Positions 53,181 to 60,665 of a DNA stretch of 64,000 nt are shown piece by piece. Source of the stretch: Labrenzia sp. VG12 (GTDB lineage Bacteria; Pseudomonadota; Alphaproteobacteria; Rhizobiales; Stappiaceae). The position numbers were made by a program, and so were the translations under genes. Every line of letters starts with the position of its first letter. Within the stretch, counting starts at the first letter, position 1. The stretch covers positions 5,610,001 to 5,674,000 of the forward strand of contig NZ_CP022529.1 in NCBI RefSeq assembly GCF_002237595.1, written 5' to 3'. The notes beneath the pieces were generated by a model. The model ran no database searches. It saw only the letters and a program-made list of their open reading frames with translations, and had not been told where the DNA came from.

Positions 53181-54512
53181 ATGAGCGCGACCTATGACCT
53201 GATCCTGAAAGGCGGAACGGTGGTCAATCAGGACGGGGAGGGGCAGCGCGATGTTGCCATCCGCGACGGGCGCATTGCAGGGCTTGGCTCCTTTGATGCG
53301 TCTCAGGCCGGCGACGTGATCGACTGCAAGGGTCTGCATGTTCTGCCGGGGGTCATGGACACGCAGGTGCATTTCCGCGAACCGGGTCTTGAGCACAAGG
53401 AAGATCTGGAATCGGGATCGCGTGCAGCCGTGATGGGCGGTGTCACCTCCGTTTTCGAAATGCCGAACACCAATCCGCTGACAACGTCGGAAGCGGCCCT
53501 GGCCGACAAGGTCAAACGCGGTCACCACCGCATGCATTGCGATTTTGCCTTCTGGGTCGGAGGCACGCGCGAGAACGTCAAGGACATCCCGGAGCTGGAA
53601 CGCCTCCCGGCCGCCGCCGGCATCAAGGTGTTCATGGGCTCCTCCACCGGTGACCTTCTTGTCGAAGACGACCAGGGCGTCCGGGATATTCTCTCCGCCA
53701 CGCGCCGCCGCGCGGCATTTCACTCGGAGGATGAATTCCGTCTGCGTGATCGGCAGGGAGAGCGTGTCGAGGGCGATCCGAGTTCGCACCCGATCTGGCG
53801 CGACGAGATCGCAGCGCTTCAATGCACCCAGCGTCTTGTCAGCATCGCCCGGGAGACCGGGGCCAAGATCCATATCCTGCATCTGTCCACCGCCGAGGAA
53901 GTCGACTACCTGATCGATCACAAGGATGTTGCCTCGATCGAGGTAACCCCGCATCACCTGACGCTGACCGACGAGGCCTATCACCGGCTTGGCACGCTCG
54001 TGCAGATGAACCCGCCGGTGCGCGCGCCGCGCCACTCAGAACGCCTATGGTGGGGCCTGAGCCAGGGCATTCTGGACATATTCGGATCCGACCATGCGCC
54101 GCATCTTCTGGAAGAGAAGCAGAAAGCCTATCCGGCCTCGCCGTCCGGCATGACCGGCGTGCAGACCCTGGTGCCGATCATGCTGGATCACGTCAACGCT
54201 GGCCGCCTTAGCCTGGCCCGGTTCGTGGACATGACCAGTGCCGGTCCGGCCCGTCTGTTCTGGACCGCACGCAAGGGACGGATTGCCGTCGGATATGATG
54301 CCGACTTCACCATTGTGGATCTCAAGCGCAAGGAGACTATCCGCAACGAGTGGATCGCCTCCAAATGTGGCTGGACGCCCTATGACGGCAAGGAAGTCAC
54401 GGGCTGGCCGATCGGCACCATGGTCCGCGGTCAGCGGGTGATGTGGGACGGCGAATTGACGACACCTTCCCGCGGCGAGGCGGTCCTGTTTCAGGACGGT
54501 ATGAAGCGCTGA
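53181..54512 (+). CDS. Dihydroorotase-family amidohydrolase
   Basis: A 443-residue amidohydrolase annotated as dihydroorotase in Rhizobiales. It shows VLPGVMDTQVHFREPGLEHKE, GIKVFMGSSTGDLLVED with a Lys that could be carboxylated, AAFHSEDE, IEVTPHHLTLTD and FGSDHAPHLLEEK. The first His of the usual HxH metal site is Gln (TQVHFREPG). GGAGGAG lies four bases before the ATG. Its role in pyrimidine synthesis is likely but the altered metal site leaves room for another cyclic-amide substrate. Confidence 0.82.
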   Translation: MSATYDLILKGGTVVNQDGEGQRDVAIRDGRIAGLGSFDASQAGDVIDCKGLHVLPGVMDTQVHFREPGLEHKEDLESGSRAAVMGGVTSVFEMPNTNPLTTSEAALADKVKRGHHRMHCDFAFWVGGTRENVKDIPELERLPAAAGIKVFMGSSTGDLLVEDDQGVRDILSATRRRAAFHSEDEFRLRDRQGERVEGDPSSHPIWRDEIAALQCTQRLVSIARETGAKIHILHLSTAEEVDYLIDHKDVASIEVTPHHLTLTDEAYHRLGTLVQMNPPVRAPRHSERLWWGLSQGILDIFGSDHAPHLLEEKQKAYPASPSGMTGVQTLVPIMLDHVNAGRLSLARFVDMTSAGPARLFWTARKGRIAVGYDADFTIVDLKRKETIRNEWIASKCGWTPYDGKEVTGWPIGTMVRGQRVMWDGELTTPSRGEAVLFQDGMKR

Positions 54513-54703
54513 CGGCTTCACGGAGCTCAACCCCACCGTACAATTTGTGATGTGAATAACAGCCAAAAGCTGGCTAGTGTGCGATGACGCAGGGGAAAGG
54601 GTGAAGGAAACCAATGGGTAACCGTGTTTCCTAACCCGATCTACACAGGTCTTGGTTAGAGTTTGAGTAGAGCTTTATGGGTTTTGCGTTGGGGAGCTCA
54701 GGG

Positions 54704-55933
54704 ATGTTGTCAGGAATGAAATTGCGCCGGAGCACACCTGCGCGCGCTTTGGCCGGACTGGCCGGCGCAGCGATCTTGTCGGTTGCCGCGGCCTCTGCTG
54801 CCACCGCGCGGGACACTGCTCCGGAGACTGCCGAAAATCCGGCAAATGAAGCGCCGCTGCATATGCTGGTGTCGCTCGATGAACAGCAGATCCAGGTCTA
54901 TCGCGGCACGGATCTGATCGAAACCTCGCCGATTTCCTCCGGCAAACGCGGTCACAGCACCCCGACCGGGGTCTTCTCCATTCTGGAAAAACGGCGCAAG
55001 CATTTTTCCAACCTTTACGACAATGCACCAATGCCGTTCATGCAGCGCCTGACCTGGTCCGGTATTGCGCTGCATGTGGGCAAACTTCCGGGATACCCGG
55101 CCTCCCACGGCTGCATTCGCATGCCGCGCCCTTTTGCCAAGTCGCTCTACAGCATGACCGAACGCGGCATGCATGTGGTGGTGACCAGGGGCCAGGCGCA
55201 GCCGGCTTCCATCCGTCACGATGTCCTGCCGCAACCCTTTGTGCCGGAAACGACGGTTGCAAGCCTTTCCAGCGAGACCATTGCCGCAGATCCGGCCTTG
55301 CGGGGGGCGATCCAGGAAACGCCGCTGCAGGCCAGCCTGCCGGTTTCCCAACCGGACAATCCGCATTTCGACCGTCCGCTGCGCATGATCATCACGCCGC
55401 AGAAGGCGCCGAACAAGATCATGGTGCTGCAGCGCCTATTGAACCAGATGGGCTACAAGGCGGGTCCGGTTGACGGCGTTGCCGGCCGTAAGACGCGTGC
55501 CGCCATCAGCCTCTATCAGGAAGGCGCCGACCTGCCGGTCACGGGCAATATCACCAAGGGTCTCGAAGCCCGGATCTATGCCGATGCCGGCTACGAGAAA
55601 CCTCAAAATGCAACCTTGCGCATTCGCCGCAAGTTCCGGGATGTCTACTCCGCGCCGGTCACGGTCAGGAACATCGAGCGTGAGATCGGTACGCATGTCT
55701 TCACGGCACTGGATTTTGAGCAAGGCGACAAATCCGTCGAGTGGATTGCCGTCTCGGCCGAAGGCGAGCGCGGCGGCTCTTCCATGGACATCCTTAACCG
55801 GATCGACATGCCGGAGAAGGTTGCTCTTGAAGTATCAAAAATGCTGACACCGGGCACGTCGCTGACGATCACCGACCGCAGTTTCAAGCGCAACACAGGG
55901 CTTGGCACCGACTTCGTGGTGATCACGCGCTGA
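54704..55933 (+). CDS. L,D-transpeptidase with peptidoglycan-binding domain
   Basis: A 409-residue exported enzyme. Signal peptide: ALAGLAGAAILSVAAASAAT. The YkuD catalytic domain (about 55-170) contains IALHVGKLPGYPASHGCIRM, with the catalytic Cys and His. A peptidoglycan-binding domain 1 follows at about 235-300 (MVLQRLLNQMGYKAGPVDGV). It should make 3-3 cross-links or attach proteins to peptidoglycan. The ATG at 54704 has GGGGAG seven bases upstream. A strong terminator follows. Confidence 0.92.
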   Translation: MLSGMKLRRSTPARALAGLAGAAILSVAAASAATARDTAPETAENPANEAPLHMLVSLDEQQIQVYRGTDLIETSPISSGKRGHSTPTGVFSILEKRRKHFSNLYDNAPMPFMQRLTWSGIALHVGKLPGYPASHGCIRMPRPFAKSLYSMTERGMHVVVTRGQAQPASIRHDVLPQPFVPETTVASLSSETIAADPALRGAIQETPLQASLPVSQPDNPHFDRPLRMIITPQKAPNKIMVLQRLLNQMGYKAGPVDGVAGRKTRAAISLYQEGADLPVTGNITKGLEARIYADAGYEKPQNATLRIRRKFRDVYSAPVTVRNIEREIGTHVFTALDFEQGDKSVEWIAVSAEGERGGSSMDILNRIDMPEKVALEVSKMLTPGTSLTITDRSFKRNTGLGTDFVVITR

Positions 55934-55971
55934 TCAGCGCCCAGGTTTGTCTCTCCGACACATTCCAGGCA

Positions 55972-56000
55972 GCCCTCGCTTCGGCGAGGGCTTTTGTTTT
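55972..56000 (+). terminator. Intrinsic terminator after the L,D-transpeptidase
   Basis: An 8-bp stem (GCCCTCGC / GCGAGGGC) with a TTCG tetraloop is followed by TTTTGTTTT, 39 bases after the gene. The UUCG tetraloop and T-run make it a textbook terminator. Confidence 0.92.
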
Positions 56001-56050
56001 CCGGCTCATGGTCTCGACGATTACCCGGATAAAAGGGCGTTTCTGCCAGA

Positions 56051-56079
56051 TCGTCACCAAACTGTCGTCTCTCTCACGT
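56051..56079 (+). promoter_or_regulatory. Weak candidate Pho box before btaA
   Basis: Three 7-bp units spaced by 11 bases (TCGTCAC at 56051, CTGTCGT at 56062, CTCACGT at 56073) resemble the CTGTCAT repeats bound by PhoB. They lie 43 bases before btaA. Betaine lipid synthesis is induced by phosphate starvation through PhoB in rhizobia, which makes a Pho box expected here. The match to the consensus is partial. Confidence 0.35.
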
Positions 56080-56121
56080 ATCGGAAGGCCACCAATCGCG
56101 CAGGTGACTCGGGAGAAAGAC

Positions 56122-57384
56122 ATGGCGCAGAGCACGCTCACGGCTTCTAAGAAACGGCTTAAGAACGCGGTTCACCGGTCCGAGGCCTCGTCCCGCGAAG
56201 GGATCCTGGAGCGCCTGTTCACCTTTGCCTTCAAGGGGCTGGTCTATCCGCAGATCTGGGAAGACCCGGATGTCGATATGAAAGCCCTGCGACTGACACC
56301 GGACAGCCGGATGATCACCATCGCCTCTGGCGGCTGCAACGTGATGTCCTATCTGACGGCCAATCCGGCGGAGATCACCGCGGTCGATCTCAACCGGGCC
56401 CATGTCGCGCTCGGCCGGCTGAAACTGGCGGCAGCCAAACATTTCCCGAACTACGAGACCTTCTACCGGTTCTTCGGCGAAGCGGACGAAAAGGCGAATG
56501 TGGCGGCTTATCAGCGGTTTTTGAAGGACACGCTCGATCCGGAAACGATCGCCTACTGGGAAGGCCGCGATCTGGCGAACTGGGGCCGCAAGCGCATCAC
56601 CCTGTTCTCGCGTGACCTTTATCACCATGGGCTCCTGGGTTACTGCATCGGTATGGGCCATTTGGTGGCAAAGCTCTACGGTATCGATCCCAAACACATG
56701 GTCCGGACCAAGTCGCTCGAAGAGCAACGGTCCTTTTTCGACAAGTCCCTGGCGCCGCTGTTCGACAAGCGTCTTGTGCGCTGGGCGACGTCCAAGAAGA
56801 TGTCGCTCTACGGTCTCGGCATTCCACCGGCACAATATGACGCGCTGGTTTCCGCCAATGCGGAGGGGGACATGTCTGCCGTGCTCAAGGACCGCCTTGA
56901 AAAGCTGGCCTGCGATTTTACCATGCAGGACAACTATTTTGCCTGGCAGGCCTTTGGCCGCGGCTATGCGCCGAACTCAACGGAATCCACCGGCGAATCC
57001 GGACCGCTGCCACCCTATCTGAAACGCGCGCACTACGAGGAAATCCGCCAGCGCGCCGGCCGCGTGCGCGTGCTCAACCGGAACTTTACCGAGCACCTGC
57101 AGTCTGTCGCCGACAATACGCTCGACGCCTATGTGCTGCTGGACGCCCAGGACTGGATGACCGATCACCAGCTCAATGCGCTCTGGAGCGAGATCACAAG
57201 AACGGCGCGCCCTGGTGCGCGGGTGATCTTCCGCACAGCGGCCGAGCCGACCCTGCTGCCCGGCCGTGTTGCAGACGAGATCCTGAACCGCTGGACCTAT
57301 GAAGAAGCGGAGAGCCTTGAGCTTGGCCGCCAGGACCGGTCCTCGATCTATGGTGGCTTCCACCTCTACGTCTATAACGGCTGA
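56122..57384 (+). CDS. btaA: SAM:diacylglycerol 3-amino-3-carboxypropyltransferase
   Basis: A 420-residue DUF3419/BtaA protein that transfers the aminocarboxypropyl group of S-adenosylmethionine to diacylglycerol. That is the first step of the betaine lipid DGTS. Visible motifs are FTFAFKGLVYPQIWEDPDVD, MITIASGGCNVMSYLTANP, ITAVDLNRAHVALGRLKL and LLDAQDWMTDHQLNALWSEI. The ATG at 56122 has GGGAGAAAG upstream. It is followed 32 bases later by btaB. Confidence 0.93.
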   Translation: MAQSTLTASKKRLKNAVHRSEASSREGILERLFTFAFKGLVYPQIWEDPDVDMKALRLTPDSRMITIASGGCNVMSYLTANPAEITAVDLNRAHVALGRLKLAAAKHFPNYETFYRFFGEADEKANVAAYQRFLKDTLDPETIAYWEGRDLANWGRKRITLFSRDLYHHGLLGYCIGMGHLVAKLYGIDPKHMVRTKSLEEQRSFFDKSLAPLFDKRLVRWATSKKMSLYGLGIPPAQYDALVSANAEGDMSAVLKDRLEKLACDFTMQDNYFAWQAFGRGYAPNSTESTGESGPLPPYLKRAHYEEIRQRAGRVRVLNRNFTEHLQSVADNTLDAYVLLDAQDWMTDHQLNALWSEITRTARPGARVIFRTAAEPTLLPGRVADEILNRWTYEEAESLELGRQDRSSIYGGFHLYVYNG

Positions 57385-57416
57385 CGGATCAGCAACGGCA
57401 TCGGACGGACAAGACA

Positions 57417-58070
57417 ATGAGCGAAGCTGTCGAAACAGCCCGGCTGATGGACGCCGTCTATCGCCACCAGCGCCATTTCTACGACCTGACCCGCAAATAC
57501 TATCTGCTCGGCCGGGACCTTCTGATCGACGAGTTGCAGCCGCCGCAAGGTGGCAACGTGCTGGAACTCGGCTGCGGCACCGGCCGCAACCTGATTGCAG
57601 CCGCCAGACGCTATCCCGGTGCCCGCTTCTATGGTCTCGATATTTCCCGGCACATGCTGGAGACAGCGGAAAAGAACATCGCCAAGGCAGGCCTGAGTGA
57701 CCGGATCACCCTGATCGAGGGGGATGCCGCCAATCCGGCCGCAACCGAAGGCCTTGATGTCCCGGCCTTCGACAGGGTGATGTATTCCTACACCTTGTCC
57801 ATGATCCCGATCTGGCGGGAGGCCCTGGCCGCAGGGACGGCCCGGCTGCAGGAGGGCGGCCGCATTCATGTGGTCGATTTCGGCCAGCAGCAGCGATTGC
57901 CCGGCTGGTTCCGAAAACTGCTCTTCAGGTGGCTGACGTCCTTCCACGTGACGCCGCGCGCAGAACTGGAAGCGGAATTGCAAGGCCTGGCCGCAAAGGC
58001 CGGTGCGCGTCTGGATTTTCGCCCGCTCTACCGTGGTTATGCGGATTATGCGGTCATGACCAGGGGCTGA
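57417..58070 (+). CDS. btaB: Diacylglycerylhomoserine N-methyltransferase
   Basis: A 217-residue class I methyltransferase that adds three methyl groups to diacylglyceryl-homoserine, giving DGTS. It begins MDAVYRHQRHFYDLTRKYYLLGRD, a typical BtaB N-terminus, then NVLELGCGTGRNLIAAARRY and GLDISRHMLETAEKNI. The pairing with btaA supports the call. Product lipids replace phospholipids in the membrane under phosphate limitation. Confidence 0.92.
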   Translation: MSEAVETARLMDAVYRHQRHFYDLTRKYYLLGRDLLIDELQPPQGGNVLELGCGTGRNLIAAARRYPGARFYGLDISRHMLETAEKNIAKAGLSDRITLIEGDAANPAATEGLDVPAFDRVMYSYTLSMIPIWREALAAGTARLQEGGRIHVVDFGQQQRLPGWFRKLLFRWLTSFHVTPRAELEAELQGLAAKAGARLDFRPLYRGYADYAVMTRG

Positions 58071-58121
58071 GTTCCTCCCGGACGTTCAAGGCCTGAAGTC
58101 CGGTTACGCTCAAGGGCAGAC

Positions 58122-58502
58122 CTAATCCTTTGCCTGCTCCCTGTCGTAGGCGAGGCGAGCGGTTTTGACCTGTTCCATCTGCTCATGTGACCAGAACACG
58201 AGCGGTTTCAGCATCTCCAGGAGGCTTCGGCCGAGCGGTGTCAGTTCATAGGAAACCGCGACAGGAGGCCCGGGGTCGACGCTCCGGGTCAGATAGCCAT
58301 CACGCTGAAGGCCGCGCAGGTTTTCCGTCAGGACACGTTGTGTCACGTCACCGATACAGCGCTTGATAGCTCCAAACCGCATTGGCCCGTCTTCCAGCGC
58401 CAACACAATGATCATCCGCCATTTGCCGGTCACATTCGACAGCACCGAGCGGATCGGACATGTCGAGGCTTCGGCTTTGCTTTCAACGCCAATCGGGAGC
58501 AT
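58122..58502 (-). CDS. HxlR family transcriptional regulator
   Basis: A 126-residue winged-helix regulator of the HxlR/DUF24 group. The conserved STCPIRSVLSNVTGKWRMII with its redox-type Cys, FGAIKRCIGDVTQRVLTENL recognition helix and YELTPLGRSLLEML are clear. I choose the ATG at 58502 because it gives the usual family length; ATG at 58544 or 58601 is also in frame, but none has a good ribosome binding site. It is divergent from a SnoaL-like gene that it probably controls. Confidence 0.86.
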   Translation of the reverse strand: MLPIGVESKAEASTCPIRSVLSNVTGKWRMIIVLALEDGPMRFGAIKRCIGDVTQRVLTENLRGLQRDGYLTRSVDPGPPVAVSYELTPLGRSLLEMLKPLVFWSHEQMEQVKTARLAYDREQAKD

Positions 58503-58581
58503 GGGCAATCTCGGTTTAAAACAGATACCAGCATCAAATACCATACTTGTTTCATGAACCGCAATGGCTGGATTCGTGGCA

Positions 58582-58599
58582 GGTATCCCGTAGCATACC
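58582..58599. promoter_or_regulatory. Inverted repeat in the HxlR/SnoaL divergent promoter region
   Basis: GGTAT and ATACC are separated by eight bases, a spacing like that of known HxlR-family operators. The surrounding 58503-58680 region is AT-rich and also holds GATACTTGATAT near 58640. It is a plausible site for the adjacent HxlR regulator; the arms are short. Confidence 0.35.
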
Positions 58600-58680
58600 A
58601 TGTGTTTTTAAAGTGCGTAATTGCATCTTGGTGCAGATTTGATACTTGATATTGCGATAGCAAATTTGAAGGAAAACACG

Positions 58681-59451
58681 ATGACACCCAAAGAACTCGT
58701 TCTTGCCCTGATGACCGCTGCCTTTGTCGATCACGACCCGGAAGCTGCCCGGCCGTATCTGGCGCCGGATTACATCCAGCACAATCCCGCCATCGAGACC
58801 GGTGCGGAGGGCCTGTTGAACGCGATCCCGTTCATTGCCCAGTCGGGCATGTCCATGACGACACACCGCGTGATCACCGAGGGCGATTATGTCGTTCTGC
58901 ACAACTCTTACGAAAACGCCGACGCGTTCGGCGCGCCGGCACTGGTCGCTTTCGATGTCTTCCGCGTTGAAGATGGCGTGGTCGCCGAGCATTGGGACAA
59001 TCTGCAGCCACGACCGGAAACCACCGTCTCCGGCCGGTCAATGACCGACGGTCCGACTGAAATCACGGACCTCGACAAGACGGAGGCAAACAAGCAGCTT
59101 GTGGTTGGATTTGTGCGTGATGTGCTTGGCGGGGCGGCACCGGAAAAGGTTGCCGACTACATGGATCCGGCGGTCTACATGCAGCACAATCCGAACATTG
59201 CCGATGGTTTGAACGGACTGCTTGTGGCCATTGAGGCCTATGCGGAAGAAGGCATGGTGATTACCAAATTCGAGCCACAGATCGTTGTCGCGGAAGGTAA
59301 TTTTGTCTTTGTTGCCTCCGATGCCGTCATGGGGGGAGAACCCTGGGCCTTTTTCGACCTTTGGCGGGTGGCCGACGGCAAGATCGTCGAACACTGGGAT
59401 GTGGTCTCGCCCATCCCGGCCGAAATGGCACATGACAACGGCAAGTTTTGA
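58681..59451 (+). CDS. Tandem SnoaL/NTF2-like protein
   Basis: A 256-residue protein made of two repeated SnoaL-like halves. The first has APDYIQHNPAIETGAEGLL and VVAEHWDNLQPRPETT; the second repeats the pattern with DPAVYMQHNPNIADGLNGLL and IVEHWDVVSPIPAEM. The His residues in IQHNP/MQHNP and EHWD line the pocket in this fold. It may be an enzyme acting on small organic acids or ketones, or a binding protein. GAAGGA precedes the ATG. It is divergent from the HxlR regulator. Confidence 0.82.
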   Translation: MTPKELVLALMTAAFVDHDPEAARPYLAPDYIQHNPAIETGAEGLLNAIPFIAQSGMSMTTHRVITEGDYVVLHNSYENADAFGAPALVAFDVFRVEDGVVAEHWDNLQPRPETTVSGRSMTDGPTEITDLDKTEANKQLVVGFVRDVLGGAAPEKVADYMDPAVYMQHNPNIADGLNGLLVAIEAYAEEGMVITKFEPQIVVAEGNFVFVASDAVMGGEPWAFFDLWRVADGKIVEHWDVVSPIPAEMAHDNGKF

Positions 59452-59687
59452 GTTCTGGTTCGCTCGCCATCGGGTGCGCGGATTGTGGTCCGCGCACCAT
59501 TGGCGACGGGGCAGGGGATACAGGAAACGACATTCGAAACCGGATGGTCGAACCAGTCAAAATTTCCGATTCTGCCGACTCATTTGCCCTGGAACGGTTT
59601 GGGCGCAAGCGCTGTCCGTTTCGCCAGGTGATTTTCGGGACCCATAGGGTCCCGCGAAAAATGCCGCGTCTGCTACAAGTTTTTTGC
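59452..59687. other. Intergenic region before the attenuator leader
   Basis: The stretch from the SnoaL gene to the leader ORF is 310 bases; this is its non-annotated left part. It contains an inverted repeat GGTGCGCGGA / TCCGCGCACC at about 59474-59499 that could end the SnoaL transcript, though it lacks a T-run. A second repeat, GGGACCC / GGGTCCC, lies near 59638-59653. No ORF is supported. Confidence 0.5.
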
Positions 59688-59716
59688 TTGACGATGACGG
59701 ATGATTTGCACATCAA
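59688..59716 (+). promoter_or_regulatory. Possible promoter of the leader-tRNA region
   Basis: TTGACG at 59688 and CATCAA at 59711 are separated by 17 bases. The -10 match is only fair. A start near 59722 would give a leader of about 40 bases before the leader ORF. Confidence 0.4.
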
Positions 59717-59761
59717 TTCGGCCCGCGGGAACACCTCCCGGCTGACCAATAGGACGAGACA

Positions 59762-59914
59762 ATGACCACGACTGGGACCACTGCGAACATGATCGGCGCT
59801 GCAAGCGCATCGATCGCGCACGTCTATTCGTATCTGCTCTCGCAACTGCATCTGCTGCTGCCAGCAGGCGGTCGACGGGTCATGCCGGTTCGAGGAGTTA
59901 CCAGAGCACTCTGA
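59762..59914 (+). CDS. Leader peptide ORF of an attenuator (50 codons, His/Tyr/Leu/Pro-rich)
   Basis: ATG at 59762 has AGGA seven bases upstream; the stop is TGA at 59912-59914. Codons 20-34 read HVYSYLLSQLHLLLP: two His, two Tyr, six Leu and one Pro. Such a regulatory codon cluster is the mark of leader peptides whose ribosome stalls when charged tRNA is short. Right after the cluster, 59868-59879 (GCGGTCGACGGG) is fully complementary to 59945-59956 in the terminator that follows. The downstream genes are tRNA genes, not leuA or another biosynthetic gene. Translation is inferred, not shown. Confidence 0.6.
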   Translation: MTTTGTTANMIGAASASIAHVYSYLLSQLHLLLPAGGRRVMPVRGVTRAL

Positions 59915-59935
59915 CACTCCCAAGATCCCGAGCAA

Positions 59936-59979
59936 CGAAAGACCCCCGTCGACCGCACGTCACGGGGGTCTTTCGTTTT
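59936..59979 (+). terminator. Attenuator-type intrinsic terminator with competing antiterminator pairing
   Basis: A 14-bp perfect stem (CGAAAGACCCCCGT, 59936-59949, with ACGGGGGTCTTTCG, 59962-59975) is followed by TTTTC. Its left arm and loop include 59945-59956, which pair with 59868-59879 in the leader ORF over 12 perfect base pairs. Only one of the two structures can form, so the site can act as an on/off switch for the tRNA genes downstream. Confidence 0.8.
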
Positions 59980-60046
59980 CAAGCTCAGAACCGGGTCCGC
60001 CCGGGGCCCGGCGGGATCGGGAGTTCTTTGACATCACAGACTTTTT

Positions 60047-60072
60047 CGGATCCGGCCGTCACAGCGGATCCG
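60047..60072. repeat. Two CGGATCCG palindromes, 18 bases apart
   Basis: The 8-bp palindrome CGGATCCG occurs at 60047-60054 and again at 60065-60072, just before the first tRNA-like gene. They could form a hairpin in RNA or be two sites for a DNA-binding protein. A TTGACA hexamer begins at 60028, but no good -10 follows at 16-18 bases. Confidence 0.45.
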
Positions 60073-60081
60073 TCTACCTTA

Positions 60082-60167
60082 GGGCGGGCACCGGGCGCCG
60101 GAGAGCCCAACTGACTGTAAATCAGCCGTTTTTAACTGTGGGGGTTCGAGTCCCTCCCCGCCCACCA
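60082..60167 (+). tRNA. tRNA-Tyr (GTA), atypical D-arm region
   Basis: 86 bases with encoded CCA. Acceptor GGGCGGG / CCCGCCC, then discriminator A. The anticodon loop CTGTAAA places anticodon GTA at 60117-60119. The long variable arm and the T-arm (GGGGG TTCGAGT CCCTC) fit a class II tRNA-Tyr. Odd points: four bases (CACC) instead of two join the acceptor and D-stems, C replaces the usual T8, and the first anticodon-stem pair is A-C. It may be a diverged or non-standard tRNA. Confidence 0.65.
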
Positions 60168-60184
60168 GAATTTGCCGCCCCTTC

Positions 60185-60262
60185 GCCGGCGTGACGGGAA
60201 CTGGCATACCTGGCTGCCTCAGATGCAGTCGTTTGGGAGTTCGACTCTCCCCGCCGGCACCA
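60185..60262 (+). tRNA. tRNA-Leu-like (CAG), short variable loop
   Basis: 78 bases with encoded CCA. Acceptor GCCGGCG / CGCCGGC is perfect, and the T-arm GGGAG TTCGACT CTCCC is perfect. The anticodon loop CTCAGAT gives anticodon CAG (60220-60222), which reads the Leu codon CTG. Yet the variable loop has only five bases, whereas tRNA-Leu has a long variable arm, and the D-stem contains a mismatch. It may be a degenerate tRNA-Leu or a tRNA-like RNA with another role. Confidence 0.55.
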
Positions 60263-60289
60263 GCATCCGCATCAGGCGGATACGTGGCA

Positions 60290-60330
60290 CCCGGAAGCCC
60301 CTTGCGCGAACCGTGCAAGGGGCTTCCGGG
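60290..60330. repeat. 16-bp perfect inverted repeat inside the tRNA cluster
   Basis: CCCGGAAGCCCCTTGC at 60290-60305 pairs fully with 60315-60330 around a nine-base loop. There is no T-run on either side, so it is not a standard terminator. It could be an RNA processing signal or a barrier that separates the first two tRNA units from the rest. Confidence 0.7.
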
Positions 60331-60345
60331 GCCAAATGAAATCTT

Positions 60346-60423
60346 CAGGGAGTAGCTCAGTTCGGTCAGAGTGCTCGCCTCGGACGCGAGAGGCCGCGGG
60401 TTCAAATCCCGCCTCCCTGACCA
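60346..60423 (+). tRNA. tRNA-Pro (CGG)
   Basis: 78 bases with encoded CCA and a complete cloverleaf: acceptor CAGGGAG / CTCCCTG, D-arm GCTC...GAGT, anticodon stem CTCGC / GCGAG with loop CTCGGAC (anticodon CGG, 60381-60383), and T-arm GCGGG TTCAAAT CCCGC. The C1-G72 pair and A73 are proline identity elements in bacteria. Confidence 0.85.
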
Positions 60424-60427
60424 GTTT

Positions 60428-60514
60428 GCGGCTGTGGCGGAATGGCAGACGCGCCGGTTTGAGAGACCGGTGAGGGAGCACCTCATGTGGGTTCGACCCC
60501 CACCAGCCGCACCA
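60428..60514 (+). tRNA. tRNA-Leu (GAG)
   Basis: 87 bases with encoded CCA. Acceptor GCGGCTG / CAGCCGC, anticodon stem CCGGT / ACCGG with loop TTGAGAG (anticodon GAG, 60461-60463), long variable arm (GAGGGAGCACCTC) and TTCGACC T-loop. A normal class II tRNA-Leu that reads CTC and CTT. Only four bases separate it from tRNA-Pro. Confidence 0.9.
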
Positions 60515-60665
60515 CCTGTTGCTTGCTCAATCGCTCCTCGAGTGGCTTGAGCGAGTACCTCGCCTGTCTCCTCGTGGCCTGGGGCGTTCGGGCAAGGGGG
60601 ACGAACGCCAATTCGTCACCGAAACCCTTTGGGTGAGCAGCCTATTGATTGCCGCCCATCTGAAA

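Noticed and set aside
60079..60486. Long ORFs across the tRNA cluster
   Set aside because: They run antisense through tRNA genes and are artefacts of high GC content.
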